Assembly: GCA_963920665.1 (NCBI GenBank)
Contig: OY987273.1
Coordinates: 9,116,501-9,180,500, forward strand
Direction: 5' to 3'
Source: Straminergon stramineum
Lineage: Eukaryota > Streptophyta > Bryopsida > Hypnales > Calliergonaceae
Length of the DNA stretch: 64,000 nt
This document shows positions 26,905-38,700 of this stretch, one piece after another (the stretch's first letter is position 1; each line of letters opens with the position of its first letter). Position numbers and translations under genes: made by a program. The notes under the pieces are model-generated. The model had not been told where the DNA came from and searched no databases. It saw only the letters and a list, made by a program, of their open reading frames with translations.

Positions 26905-28485
26905 ATGACAGGGGAAGGGAGTGGATCTGCGGAAAAACGTCCTATATTTAAAGATTTGGATGATGTCGGTGAGATGGTAATTCCATCTACGAACACATTG
27001 ATGTCCTCAGGTTCATCAAATCCTTCCTCATCAGGCCAAAAGAAGCACAAAAAAGCACAAAATCCCCATATGCCTCCACATGAATTCATAGTTGAAGGGA
27101 GAGCAATAGTTGTGGTGTTCTACACTCGTCGAGGTACAACTATGTTGACCAAGGAGTATGTGGCGCACAACAAAGAAGGATACTACAAACTCACAAGGGA
27201 CCTGCGAAGGGAGTTGGAGTCAAAGTTTGAAGCATCTGAGAAATTCAACAATTTCTCTGATTATTGGTTGCAACAAGATTGGCTGGATAAACAGGTGGTT
27301 GCCCTCACAACCAATATAGTGTCAAATTGGTGTTACCACACAAGTAAGAAAGAGGATGGTAGCGATTGGGACATGCAGAACAAAGAGTTGGTTGCAAAAT
27401 TGAAAATCATTCAAAATTTTGCTCAACAATTTTCTTCATCGCGTAAGAAAAAGCAAGCACCATGGAAAGCGACAATTGAAGACGCAATAAGGGCTCATTG
27501 TGTGAGTGAAACATTCAAGTGGCTTGAAAGTTCAGTAAAAGTCATCCCCATGTCGGAATAGAGTGCGGTTGGTTCATATGGAACAGTGAGGAAGGTGATG
27601 CTTACAAAACTTGAGAGTATTCCTAGTTGGATATTTTTTGCTGGGAAGAGCTTGAAAACCACAAATGAAAAGGAGAAGCGCCAAGGAATCATCAATGAGG
27701 CGGGAGGGGGTCCAGTGATACATCCTAGCATCATTCGAATTGCGTACTTCCACCCTAAAACGATGGAAGGCTATACGTTGTGGTGGAATGGAGGATCTCT
27801 CATTTCTTTCTTATCCAAATACAATTTGAAAGTGAGCGAATCAGTGGATGTGGATGACATTGAGCATGAACAAGGTACAGGGTTGACAAAAGAGGAGCTT
27901 GCATGGGTTGCAACTTACCGAAAGAACCAAGTGAACTTGGTACTCTCCTTGCTTGTCATTGTGGGGAAATGCCATGATGCACAATACATGCACAACGACA
28001 TAACTCCATCCAATGTTTTGCTCCATTTTGATGATTGGAAAGAACACAGGGTGTACATAGGGATATGTGATTGGGGACTTTCTAGCCGAGTTGTAGAGAA
28101 GGAGCCATCAAGGTATAGCTTTCCTAGCATGGAGTTTCTAGCGAAGGAGAGGAAGAAGCGAAGGTTTGCAGCCCCTAAATTGTTTTATGTATAAGGAGAG
28201 CAGGGTTCAGCAAATTCAATTGAGGCCATGCAAAAAACACATTTGTACTCCATGGCTGTTGATGCACATGCGGCGAGATGGATAGGAGCTACAATTTGGA
28301 AAGAGGACTGGAACCCCAAATACTTTACAACAAAGAATCCAGAGCAATATCAGAACCTCAGGATCAAATTGGAAAGCCTCGTAAAAGAGGATGTGAGTGA
28401 AAGGGCGTCAGTGCCAAATGTTCTAGACACATTGAAAAATGCCCCCCACTGTTGGACTATGCTAGATTGTGGTTATCGTACATAG
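26905..28485 (+). pseudogene. Protein-kinase-like protein, broken
   Basis: A 527-codon frame from ATG 26905 (MTGEGSGSAEK) to TAG at 28483-28485, with internal TAG at 27559-27561 and TAA at 28192-28194. The first ~215 residues form an unrecognised domain with a Ser-rich start. From codon ~220 the protein follows the kinase fold order: a glycine loop AVGSYGTV lacking the first Gly, IFFAGKSL as the likely Lys strand (about codon 249), catalytic loop YMHNDITPSNVLL (HND for the usual HRD, about 361-375), and ICDWGLSS (DWG for DFG). The WIGATIWKEDW region suggests the C-lobe. The substitutions mean activity cannot be assumed even before the stops. It may be a host kinase captured by the element or an element-specific gene. 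Confidence 0.6.
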
Positions 28486-28789
28486 TATTTAGTTGTTTTA
28501 CTTTTTGTAGTTTAGCATATAGTTTAGGCATAGAAGGTAAATCACCCTCATAGAGGACCATGTGGACCTGCTTGAAAATTGCCAAACACCTCAAAATATA
28601 TATAAAATCGGATGTATTCTTTACTCAAAATCTCATAATATATTAATATTCCATTTCATTGTTCTTTCTCATTGCATTTTTATGAGTTCTATGAATTGAT
28701 GATAAAACTTAAATAAAAACAATGAATGTAGTAGTTTGGTATAAAAATACATACACTTTATGTTTTCACTATGCCTATGTTTTAGGAGT

Positions 28790-29680
28790 TCATGAAGCCC
28801 CCTGAAAAAAAATAATCCAACAAAAGAAAGAATGACATTGAAGTAGATTGGAAGAATTTTAGGAATGAAGAAAAAAATAAAAGGAAAGGGAATGATGGAA
28901 CAAAAAAATAAAAATAATGGCTTTGAGTTTAGATGGAAGAACTTTAGTAAATAAGCAAAAATAAAATAGGGAAGGGAAAGATTGAACAAATAAAGCAAAA
29001 CTATGAGTTCAAATAAAACTATCTTCCTAATTCATGAACCAAAACAAAATAGAAAATGGAATGTTTCAACAAAGAAGAAAAGAATAACCATGAGTTGGGA
29101 TGGGAGAGTTTTAGGAATGAAGCCCAAAAAAAGAGAGAGAATGATCCGACCCCCCAAAAATGGCATAGACTTGGGATGGGAAGGGCTTTGTTTATTAATG
29201 GAAAAAAATAGGAAAGGAAATGATGGAACAAATACAAAATGGCTTAGGGTTGGAATAGAACAATTTTGTGAGAGAGATAAGTCCACAAAAAGTGAAAAAA
29301 TAGTGTGTCAAAATGATTTGAACTAACACCCTCCAAAATTTATCATTCAATTCGGATAGAGTTGGGATACCACAAAAAAGAAATGGAATTCACTTGGGAT
29401 GAAAGAGTTTTGCTAATGAAGCAAAAAATGAAATGAATGGGAATGATCAACGATAAATAAATGGCCTCGGGTAGAGATGGAACATTTGTGCTAATCACAG
29501 AAAAAAAAATAGGAAAAAAAAATCATTCCACCCTACACAAGTGGCATTGAATTAAAATAGAAAACTTTTGGTAATGATGCCAAAAAAATAGGAAAGGGAA
29601 TGATTCCACCAAAAAAATAAGGCAAGTGACTTGGAATGGAAGTGTGCTTTAAAAATGAATGTCCAAAAGGGGAGATGGAG
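28790..29680 (-). repeat. ~76-bp AT-rich tandem array, inverted
   Basis: Complement of the family at 18430-19560 and 22020-23640 (recurring GGGAATGATGGAACAAA, TTGGGATGGAAGAGTTTTAG). The RING and kinase-like pseudogenes are therefore bracketed by inverted arrays of the same repeat. Confidence 0.7.
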
Positions 29681-29754
29681 TGACCCAAGCTTTTGAAAAG
29701 CATACCAATTTATTTTAGAGTGGCCAATTATTTTTAAGAAGTTATATAATCTAA

Positions 29755-30010
29755 CATTAAAAGAAATATGAATGGTGGAGTGCTTTTGAATATGGAAATG
29801 GTTTGGGTGTTAGTGTGATATGATGTAACACCCAAAAAATTTATGGAATGGTGGAGTGATTTGGAGATGAAAGTGGTTTGGGTGTTACAATGATGTAATT
29901 TAACACCCCCAAAAAATATAGAATGGTGGATTGATTTGGATATGGAAATGATTTGGGTGTTACAGTGATATGATGTAACATTAAAAAAAAATATAGAGTG
30001 TTGGAGTGAC
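29755..30010 (+). repeat. ~75-bp tandem repeat, 3.5 copies
   Basis: Units begin near 29772, 29846, 29921 and 29998 with GAATGGTGGAGTGATTTGG-type sequence and include GGTTTGGGTGTTA and GATGTAACACC. The period is close to that of the neighbouring AT-rich family although the sequence differs. Confidence 0.7.
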
Positions 30011-30296
30011 TTGGAATATGGAATATGGAATATGAAATATGAAATGGAAATATGTAAAAGCATATGAATTTAGCATATGTAAATCCTGTCCACGCCTTGA
30101 CGATGGCGTCCATGCTCTAATGATCCCGTCCGCGCCCTGACAATGGCATCCACGCCCTGCACGTTCTAAAATCCATGTGGCATCCACGTGGGCTATTTTT
30201 CTGTTTTCATAAAGTCAACTTTGTGTTGACTGTATCGGATGGGTGAGACCTCTAACGGACGAGCGAACCGGACGTCCGTCCACTATGACAACGAGG

Positions 30297-30304
30297 ATCT
30301 ATAG
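30297..30304. repeat. Target-site duplication, right (ATCTATAG)
   Basis: Exact repeat of 13030-13037, immediately outside the right inverted repeat (TATGACAACGAGG, ending at 30296). Confidence 0.8.
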
Positions 30305-31046
30305 CGGCCTTCCCTTGAGTCTTTATGCCCACATTGGAATTGGCAGAGGGTGTACCCTTGGCGTCCTTGGGGGTGGTTTTCTTCTTCGTCTTACTACAAC
30401 CAGTCTTTGTCATCTCCATGACGAGAAAATTGTGACACCCCCCAAGTCTGCTATACACCTTTGTTATGGATAGAGGCTTCATATTTTTTGCCCTCTCCAT
30501 GTTTCTAAGCTTTAGTTGCTCAAACGCTGTAAAAACTATGTTGAGTCTTGATGCTAGTGTCTTCAATAGAAAGGGCCCTCCATCCTTGGATTACCACCTC
30601 TTCTCTTCAGTGTGATTAACAATATTTTTCTGAAGCTCATTGAAGTTTGGGTCTTCAAGGTTTCGACATGTAGTGGATATCAAGAAGATAGAGACCTTCA
30701 AAGGTACGACATAAGATAACACATACTCCTCACTTTGGTCAAGGTTTATCGTCTTGCACGACACGATCAACATATTGTTAGGACTATTACTAACTTCTAT
30801 CTCAATTTCATGTATTGAAACTAGAAGCGTGGTGAGATAGTTCTTGTACTTCGTTGTGAAGCTCAAATGACTAGACATTGGGGTCAAGACAATATTCTAG
30901 CACTCTATGTGATTTGGCTCATTCCATGTCCAACTCTTGTCGAGGATGAGTTCATTTCCATAGTCCTTAGGGTTCTCATCACCTTTGATTGTAAACCTCT
31001 GGAAATGTGGTTTCAATTTGTTGGTTGGTCCTCCATCTTTGCACAT
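30297..31046 (-). pseudogene. Family X gene, copy 2, upstream part
   Basis: Reading on the minus strand from ATG 31046 (MCKDGGPTNKLKPH) the frame continues, with a TAG near 30898 (IEC-stop-NIVLTP) and another after EEKRW (~30590), to KAAID at the insertion point. It then resumes at 13037. It aligns by pattern with the first ~280 codons of copy 3 (40478 onward). A Lys-rich segment (CSKTKKKTTPKDAKG) corresponds to RKKKKS in copy 3. A palindrome (31071-31092) lies about 30 bp upstream of the ATG, as in copy 3. The function is unknown. Confidence 0.55.
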
Positions 31047-31070
31047 TTTATAACTATTTGTTCAGAGTTT

Positions 31071-31640
31071 AACTCAATACGAGTTGACATTGAATATCAA
31101 TCAATGTATGGCAAAAATTTGAGTGTGTTTTCATTGTAAGTATGTGTTTCTCCACAATTACATTGTGCGTTGAGCTTTCAATTATTTTTCTTGAGTCTTC
31201 CTATTATCAATTCAAGTTGTATTGACTTGAATGTTTAAGTGGGTGATGGCTCTGTTCATTATAGTCAACATCATTCTACATCATTTCAACTTGAATCAAG
31301 TTAAGTTATCGATTCTCAATATGTTTGTAGTGGATATTTTATTTGTTTTGGAGGGCATATGTATTCCTTAGATATGAAATCTCTAGAAATTCAACTCGAT
31401 ACGAGTTGAATTGGTTTGCATTACTCCTACTCTTCTACAATAGTGGGTTGATTTCTTTCTTGGTTATCTGAAAATTAGATGGATTTTCATGTCAAATCGA
31501 GTTGAATCTTTGAACCAACATTGTTGCTAGTTACTATCATGATATAATAGACCTAGTATTTCAAGTCGATGCGACTTGAATTTGCATCGACTTGAAATTC
31601 TCTCGATTTCAAAGCCCGTACAAATTCAACTCGATGCCAA
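31071..31640. repeat. Cluster of TCAACTCG-ATA-CGAGTTGA palindromes
   Basis: At least six copies of one palindrome or its variants: 31071-31092, 31211-31231, 31285-31304, 31388-31412 (perfect, 11-nt arms around ATA), 31492-31508 and 31560-31580 (perfect 9-nt arms around ATG), plus half-sites near 31585 and 31624. They lie in the 5' flank or upstream introns of family X copy 2. Variants occur in the introns of copy 1 (1449-1469) and copy 2 (12297-12320). Confidence 0.75.
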
Positions 31641-33497
31641 TTTAAGTTCAAAACAACTACACCTACATCTCCATAGGGAAGTCCTAATTCTCTAAAATGG
31701 AACAGAATGCAGGCAAAGCATGAGGAAATCGACAATACGAAGCACATCAATAACTCAAACGAACCCTAAATGACATGTTATGATGAAGAACAAAGGACTA
31801 CAAAACTTGGAAACAATGAAAAGAATAATCATACAAAATAGAAGAAGTAGTTGACCTTCTTGGTTAGGAAATGTTGGGAATTCCTTCACGCTCATGGAGC
31901 TACTCCTTCAAAAAATAATTGACTATGACGATTTGATTTCAAGGTGCGAGAATTTGAAATGCCAAATTGCAAACAATGAGTTTTAGTAGCATGATTTGTA
32001 CACAATTGTCTACACACTAATGCAAAGCAAGAAGAAAATGCACACAATATTGGCTTTTCCAATACACCTATACAACTAGGGATTTTGACAATTGAACTGC
32101 TCCTCTACATATCAAAGCAAACAAAAAAGTCCTAAACCTTAGCCAATGTTGAAACATGCAGGGAAGAATAAGCAAATGCACCCTAAAACTCTTAAGCCAA
32201 GAGTAGAACAAGCTGGTATACAAGAACAACATGTACAAGTTGAAATTTTCCAAGTAAGAACTAGACGATGCACCATACACCTCAATGCACAAATGTATAG
32301 AGTACCAAAACAAAGGTATCCATTTAGAACAAAGAACTCCAATAATAAAGAAAAGAAAAAAAAGAAAGAGATTCAACTTACAACGACGAGGAAATAGTTC
32401 AAGGCTTTGTGACGCCAATTCACTTCCAAAACTTCTACAACCCTAACTGTGAAGTTCACATGAAGTACACACCAAGTAGCTCGCCTTATAGCTTTGATTC
32501 AAGAACTTACACAGTCCAAGAGAACCCGCACAAGAATGTAGAACACAAAACTCACAGTGTAGAAGAGAAGGAACTGCAAAAATTGGAAATCTACAAGTAC
32601 AGACCTTGCGACAAGCAGCAAATAGAAAGCTGGACCTCAAAATGACAAAGAACAAAGGAAGAAGCATTGATAAAAAACCCTAAACTAGTGGGGTACTTTA
32701 GAGCAACTTCTTTTTTATAAAATTTTGAGAAACTACTAGGATGTGGATTACTTAAAATTTCGTGAAGTATTGTATTTCTACAATCTACATTCATCCATCT
32801 TGTAGACCAATAAATACTTTTCAATCATTTTCATGTACTTTTTCATCCAAATTTGGCAACTTCATCTGCCTTTTTAATAGAAATAGAAATGTTCTTGCAA
32901 AAAAAGATTTATTTTATCCAGCATAAAGTACGCATTCATTTTGAACTGGTGCAATTTGGCCCCATTGTGCTACAATAAAGGAGATACTTCGAATCTAAAC
33001 CTAGATTTTGCAAGTCACTAAATCCAAATTCATTTGGAGAAATGAATCACTTGACACATAGGCAACGTGGTCACTATGGAATTCCTCCTTAACTTTGGAC
33101 ATTGTGTGAATCATTGGGTGTGCCAAAAGTGTCGTACGCACAATCTAGGTGTAAGTAACCTTACAAAAGGCCTTATTCATTCAATTGAGACATGTTGCAA
33201 TCTCATTTTAATTCACTTCTATATTTAGAAAACAAAAGAATTCATTAAATTGAGACAATTCAATAAATCGAGACTTTAAAATGTCAAAGTACATATTTAA
33301 TTAATTTACTATTGCTATAAATAGCAAGAAAAAGCCACATTCATCTTTTGAACATCTTTTGAAGTGCTCGACCATGTTGGGGTTATTGCTCGATCTTCGT
33401 GCCACACATTCCCATTTTTTTGTGTCCCATCCATTATATGTTTCCATGTTAATGTGTCGATCTGAACCTGGTGTCTAATATTGGATTTGGATCATAT
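31641..33497. other. AT-rich non-coding stretch
   Basis: No gene recognised. A word AAGGCCTTATTCATTCAATT at about 33170-33190 resembles the complement of the flank just left of 45693, hinting at a shared dispersed repeat. Confidence 0.4.
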
Positions 33498-35677
33498 TCA
33501 TATGCCCTGGATCCGGATTCGGATTCGTAATGGCTTGCATTCACCATTAGCAGGCTGCACCACGACAAAATAACCTGCGAACGTATCACAATTAACACGG
33601 AAAGAAGGATGGGGACGATCATGCCTTCGTCCAACAAAGGGTGCATCCTTTGCATCCCCTTCACGTAGTGTACCATCCCTCTCCCTGTGATCTACCTCAT
33701 TATGAATGATCCTCAAAGCCGGCCAAAATCCATGTAGTAATGCCTCACGCGGCTCTAGAGTTGCATCAAGAGCTGTTCGAACACCTTTCCAATACTCTTT
33801 TATAGGGCCATTCTTCTTGTTGAATTTTCCAAATTGATCATTATCTGCCATTCCCCTCCAGTGTACAATGAAACCGTTCAAACCTCTCTTGATCTCATCG
33901 AGAGAACGCATCTTCTTGAGAACTAGAGGTGGTGGATCACTGCTTGGAACTATTGGACGTCCGTCCTCAGTCTCAGACCACAAGCGAATTCCTTTGTCGT
34001 GCTCTAGCAACTATTTCTTGTCCATACACATATTTTTGTACTCCATCAAAGGCCATCCACTAGAATCTATGTAAAACTTGAATTGCTAGGACCTAGAATG
34101 ACCTTCCAAAAAATCTCCTCCTGTGCCCAAATACCCATCTACATATCGCTTGAAATTAGAAACTTCCTTGATGAGATGAGGAATGACGGGGTGCGTTTCA
34201 CAATCCATGAAGGATTTCATGAGTTTTGGAAGTGTTGGATAGTTGTTTGTCTTCAATTTAGTGCTCCATCCACCAAAAAGAGCATCAATGTCTTCATGAG
34301 TGTGCCCAATAATGAGGAAATTGATGTACACTTTGTGGAAAATTCCTTTGTATACAAATAGGGAACAAAAAGCAAAAATCCATCTATTCTTATTGTCCCT
34401 AGATGCATTATCCAACTGCAAAGTTAATATTGGTGGCAAAGGTTGAGTTGGAATCAATTCTTCCATAGGAGGAAGGAGAGAGTCCAAGAAAATATCTGCC
34501 TCTTGCAGAACCACCTTTAATGTGGATTGCGTCTCCTTTTTAGAGAATAACTTACGCGATGAATTCTTTGGTGGTTCTTCAACATCATGCAACAACTTTG
34601 CGATGGATCCAATGGTATGATTTGAATTTGTTGGAAAAATGTCTAAACCGTAGTGTGCATATTGAACATCTCCATGCCTATGAGCAATCATAACCGTAAG
34701 TGCAACAGGCATTTTCATGTATGAATCCGTTGCTTTGGTCTTGTGAGAGAAGTGTAGAGAAGCGGTCTTGGAGTGATCCATTTTGTCATGATTAATGGTT
34801 AGCATCTTCTCAGGATATGTTTTAGAAATATGCCAATTTGCATAGTACAGTTCTCTATGGGCCCTTTGGCCCACAAGGTGTATATCCAAAGCAATAGTCC
34901 ACCTCTCTTGCACATACGAAAGGAGAGTGCATGCACTCCTCAATTGCTTGTATTTATCACACAAGCCACATTGAGCGAAACTGTCTCTACATGCTTTTGG
35001 AGCAAATTCTGTGAAAGAAGCATGTCGAATGTTACTCAAGCCACTCGAAGAAATTGGTTGCAAATTTAAAGTTGCAGTGGCCTCATTGATTTTTGGTAAT
35101 TGATCACTCCAATGAAATGCAGACCGCAAAACTATTGCAGGGACTTTCTCCCCTGATTCAAGTGTCCTCGTTTCACGTGGCATTTTGTCAGTTTTAGGAA
35201 CCACTAATGCTCGAAGTGTCACAATAGCTTGTACAATATGTTTCTTTGTTTTTTTGGACCCCAAATTCCCATGCCCTCTACCTGCTTCCCATCCTTGGCC
35301 ATCTCTTTGTACCTATAAAAGGTAGCTTTCGAAACCCCATGAATGGTCCACCATGCAGTGGGACAAACTTCCCTCCCTTTCAAGGTAATCCACTCCTTGC
35401 CAACAAGATCTTTGTGGATTTGCCTGTGCTCCTCAAGAAGACACTTCTTTGGAGCATATGCCCCATTGTTTACATGAAGTTGAGAACGAATGGCTTGAAT
35501 TTGCCCACGCGGAAAAGGCTACAAACAATTGTTTGGACAACAAGTTTTGGTAGAGACTTTAGTGATCGCTTGAGGAACCAGGAGGGTCTCTTTTTTAAGA
35601 TAACTAAGCTCTATTCTCTCTCGAAAGCTTTCATAAGATCGAACCCCTTTACAAATTCTTCTATTAGTAGCATTCAT
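33498..35677 (-). pseudogene. DUF7869-type putative transposase, broken
   Basis: Reads from about ATG 35677 (MNATNRRICKG). A Cys-containing segment (KTCCPNNCL) and a helix-turn-helix-like region (GVSKATFYRYKEM) come first. A frameshift in an A-run near 35250 is followed by a long frame. The core has LQLDNASRDNKNRW, then IIGHTHEDIDALFGGWS, the order and wording typical of DUF7869 proteins, which are associated with transposon-like genes and a probable RNase H-like core. In-frame TAG codons occur at ~35525, 34083-34085 and ~34011, and the sequence continues to 33498 with a basic C-terminal part. The substrate is unknown. No matching terminal repeats were located, so the element ends are unassigned. 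Confidence 0.7.
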
Positions 35678-35794
35678 GGCCGTGTTGTAAATATGCGTTT
35701 AGTCATAGTCATACAAACTAACACCAAAGAGAAAAACTCACTTGATGTGCCGGGAGTGAATTGACCACATCCACCTAGTTGGGACTTCTGCCTC

Positions 35795-38700
35795 TATCGC
35801 GAGCCGTAATCCCAGAATATCTCGGGTTAATAGTAAATAGTTTATAGTTATACAGAATTTTTCCAAAATTCTAATAGGAAAACAGGATTAGAATCCTCTT
35901 AGCCTAAACATCTTTCTAAGTCTGAGAAGATGCTCCAGGTGTTCCGTAACAAGATCCAGGACGGAACCGGATTCCGGAAACCCAGATAGCGACAACCTAT
36001 AGTCTAGAGTTTCAGTCTAGGAAAATAGGGATTCATTATGGGGAAACGATCCACTTTAGGTACGGTTAGTAAGATGACAGGTACTTAACCCCACCACTCT
36101 CATTTGTTCTTCCTCTCTCTTCCACAATTGTTTTGTGCGCATATAGTTGAGAGAAAGAGTGGTGAGTTAGTGATCTCTTCAAGAGCTACTGACTATCGAG
36201 ATCTCAATCTAAGTCTTTAGTTTGCAATGGCAGAGGGGGATATCCGAAAACCGTTGGTGATGGGGCGGATGGTTTGTCCAACTATTCTTGAAAGGCTGAG
36301 AGACGGACATAGTTGGAGAATGATCTAAGTGAGATAGGATGTATCGGCTTGTTCTTGAGACCATAGACAGTGAAAAATGATAGGATGATTCAGGAGCTTA
36401 TTGTAGATGCCTCGAATCGGTACAAGTTGACAGTGAGAGGGCGACTCGGAACATGGATTGACGAAGTCTGGGCCAAGGTTTACGGATTCCCCAAAAAGGG
36501 ATCCAGATTAGCCTCCTGAACGGATAAGTTTGCAATAGGAAAGTTTAGGAATGTAGCCCATTCTAAGGAAGGGTATGCTATCAGCGACTGCCTATATGCA
36601 AGGCAAAAGCGGGTCCTAGAGTTCCTGATCTCCATCCTATATCTAGAAAAGCCTACGTGGCTTACGATTATAGTAGCCAACACTATCTTTGGAGCTATGG
36701 AGGGTAGGTTGGTCAACTAGGGCAAAGTGATTGGAGCAGTAGTCTCCAAGCTTGCCGCCAACATAGGGAAGGCTAAGACTAGCCCCATTGGTCATTACCT
36801 ATTCCACCTCTACCATCATGTAGAACTTCTGAGTGACGAGGAAATGGTAGAGTATAATAACGTATCCACCATCCTGCAATATGGCCTCATAGAGGAAGTA
36901 GAGGTGAAGTAGCTACCAATTGAGGAGGAAGAGGATCTGGAAGGGGAGGAGCAACTCCTGGATTGAAGGCGGAGGAAATCCATCGATCCGGCTTCATGGG
37001 GAAAGCTTCCGACACAAGAGAAGATTCTGGCAGGAGAAGGAGGAGGCATATCCGGATTCTTCAAAACTGGGTTCAATTGGGTACTACAAGCTCAAAAGTA
37101 CCAGGACAACCTAGTGGACCTGCTCAGGAGGATCAGCAAGGAGTTGAGGATGGAGCCGGAAGACATACTCGACGCTTTGAAGAAACTTCCAAATCCAAAA
37201 GCACTAGAGAGGAAGGAGAAGTAGATTGAAGGCTTGGAGAAAGAGAAGACGAAACTTCAAGCTAGGCTCAGCTAGGCTCAAGGGGAGTTGGCCACAGCAA
37301 AGCAGAGGGAGAAGGAAGCCTTGTAGCTGGTCAAGAACCTATCCGGGTTCGTGGACAAGCCAGTAGACCTGATCGTGAAGGCTGCTCTTGTACAAAACCG
37401 GCTTGCAAAAGAAGGACATCTCACCGAATCCAAAGTGATCCAGATCCTAGTAGACTTCTCTTCGAGAATGGAGTCTACTTTGAAGGAGATGCGACGGCTA
37501 CTAGGACGGATTGATCCGGACCATGTCATGGATTTCTCCAACTTTCCGGAAATCCACTTTGACACGGAGACTCCAGTGAAGTTGACATCATCGATGCCAC
37601 TGTCGTCTAGACCGGAAGCCCCTAGGAAGACTCTTTGACATTCTACAGAACCCGTCTCAACGCAACTCGAGAAGACCATCCGGGGAAGTGTGAAGACAAC
37701 TCGAGAGCCAACTAAGCAACCGAAAGCAACATAGGAATTAGCACCACTGAAGATTATGGTTTCGCCACTTGTTCCAATATTCCATCTTCTGGAGAAGGAG
37801 CCACTTCAGACACCTCGGCCACAAACCCACGGTGAATTGGCATACCGAATCGGAGGACTGTTGAATCCGGCTCGGACCCATCCGGAAGGTTTCGAGGACA
37901 TGCTAGAGCAACAACCGAGGAAGGAAAGGGACACCATTATTTTGGATGAGACATCTCCAGGTGAAGAAGATGAGAGGGAGATCACTCAGATTGAGAAATT
38001 TGAGGAAGAAAAGTACCGAACCAAATCGGAAGATGAAAAGGAAGAAGACATGGAAGGGGAATACTCTCCTCCGGAAATCCGAAAGATCTAGACCCAAGCA
38101 GTGCTGAGGATGACTCCGGTAAAGGCAACTCCGAAAGCGACTCCAAGGTCATCCACTCGGGCACCAGCAAGTTAAGGCAGGAGTAGTCAGAAGAAGGCAC
38201 GAAAGGTGAAATAGTTAGGATTTTAGGTAGTTAGGATTTGAATTTTGAATTGGATCTGGGTTTCTAGGCGTGGGCCCAAGTTCCGGATTTGTAGGATCTG
38301 ACTTTTCCGGTTTTTTTGGGAAGTTTGTGAGTGGTCACCTAGATTTCGAAGTGGCTTTTTGGCCTTTTTGGCTGTGGTTGTTTTGGGTTTTTAAGAGAGG
38401 GGCAGGTTTGTTGCCCTCTCATTCCATCCTAGTATTATAGTTTGTATTTTGGCATCCTTTCTTTAATCTGAGCCACTAAGTAGACCCTCAGGGATTGATC
38501 TGTTGTATATCCAGCTTTCTGGTGTTGTCTTGTGAATGTGTTGAAGTAAAGGAGGAGGAAGAAAGGAGGAATCTGGATCTAAGGGGATTTGGATCTGATT
38601 TGTGAGGAACGTTTGTGACATAGTCTAAATTAGTGATATTGTTCTTGAGCACGTGCCTTTAAAACTCTGAAATAGGAATCTGATTAGGAGTGGCATAGGG

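Larger units (their letters stand above)
13038..30296. mobile_element. 17.26-kb hAT-like composite element
   Basis: An insertion bounded by the 8-bp duplication ATCTATAG. With this boundary the two ends align in register as imperfect terminal inverted repeats: C at position 1, GTTGTCATA at positions 5-13 and GACGG at positions 17-21, at 13038 and as complement at 30296. Inside are a hAT transposase pseudogene at 13878-17370 (-), two tandemly duplicated blocks of AT-rich repeats (17640-23640), a RING-H2/coiled-coil pseudogene at 23904-26201 (-), a kinase-like pseudogene at 26905-28485 (+), inverted AT-rich repeats (28790-30010), and GGCGCGGAC clusters at several places including near both ends. 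The 8-bp duplication fits the hAT superfamily. That all cargo moved as one unit is inference; nested later insertions are possible. Confidence 0.7.

Noticed and set aside
13038..30296. Mutator-like element with 9-bp duplication
   Set aside because: The flanks match over 9 bp (ATCTATAGC), but an 8-bp reading puts both inverted ends in register and agrees with the hAT transposase inside. MULE remains a weak alternative.
35246..35764. Plus-strand ORF of 172 codons
   Set aside because: Shadow of the DUF7869-type gene on the minus strand, which has recognisable motifs.
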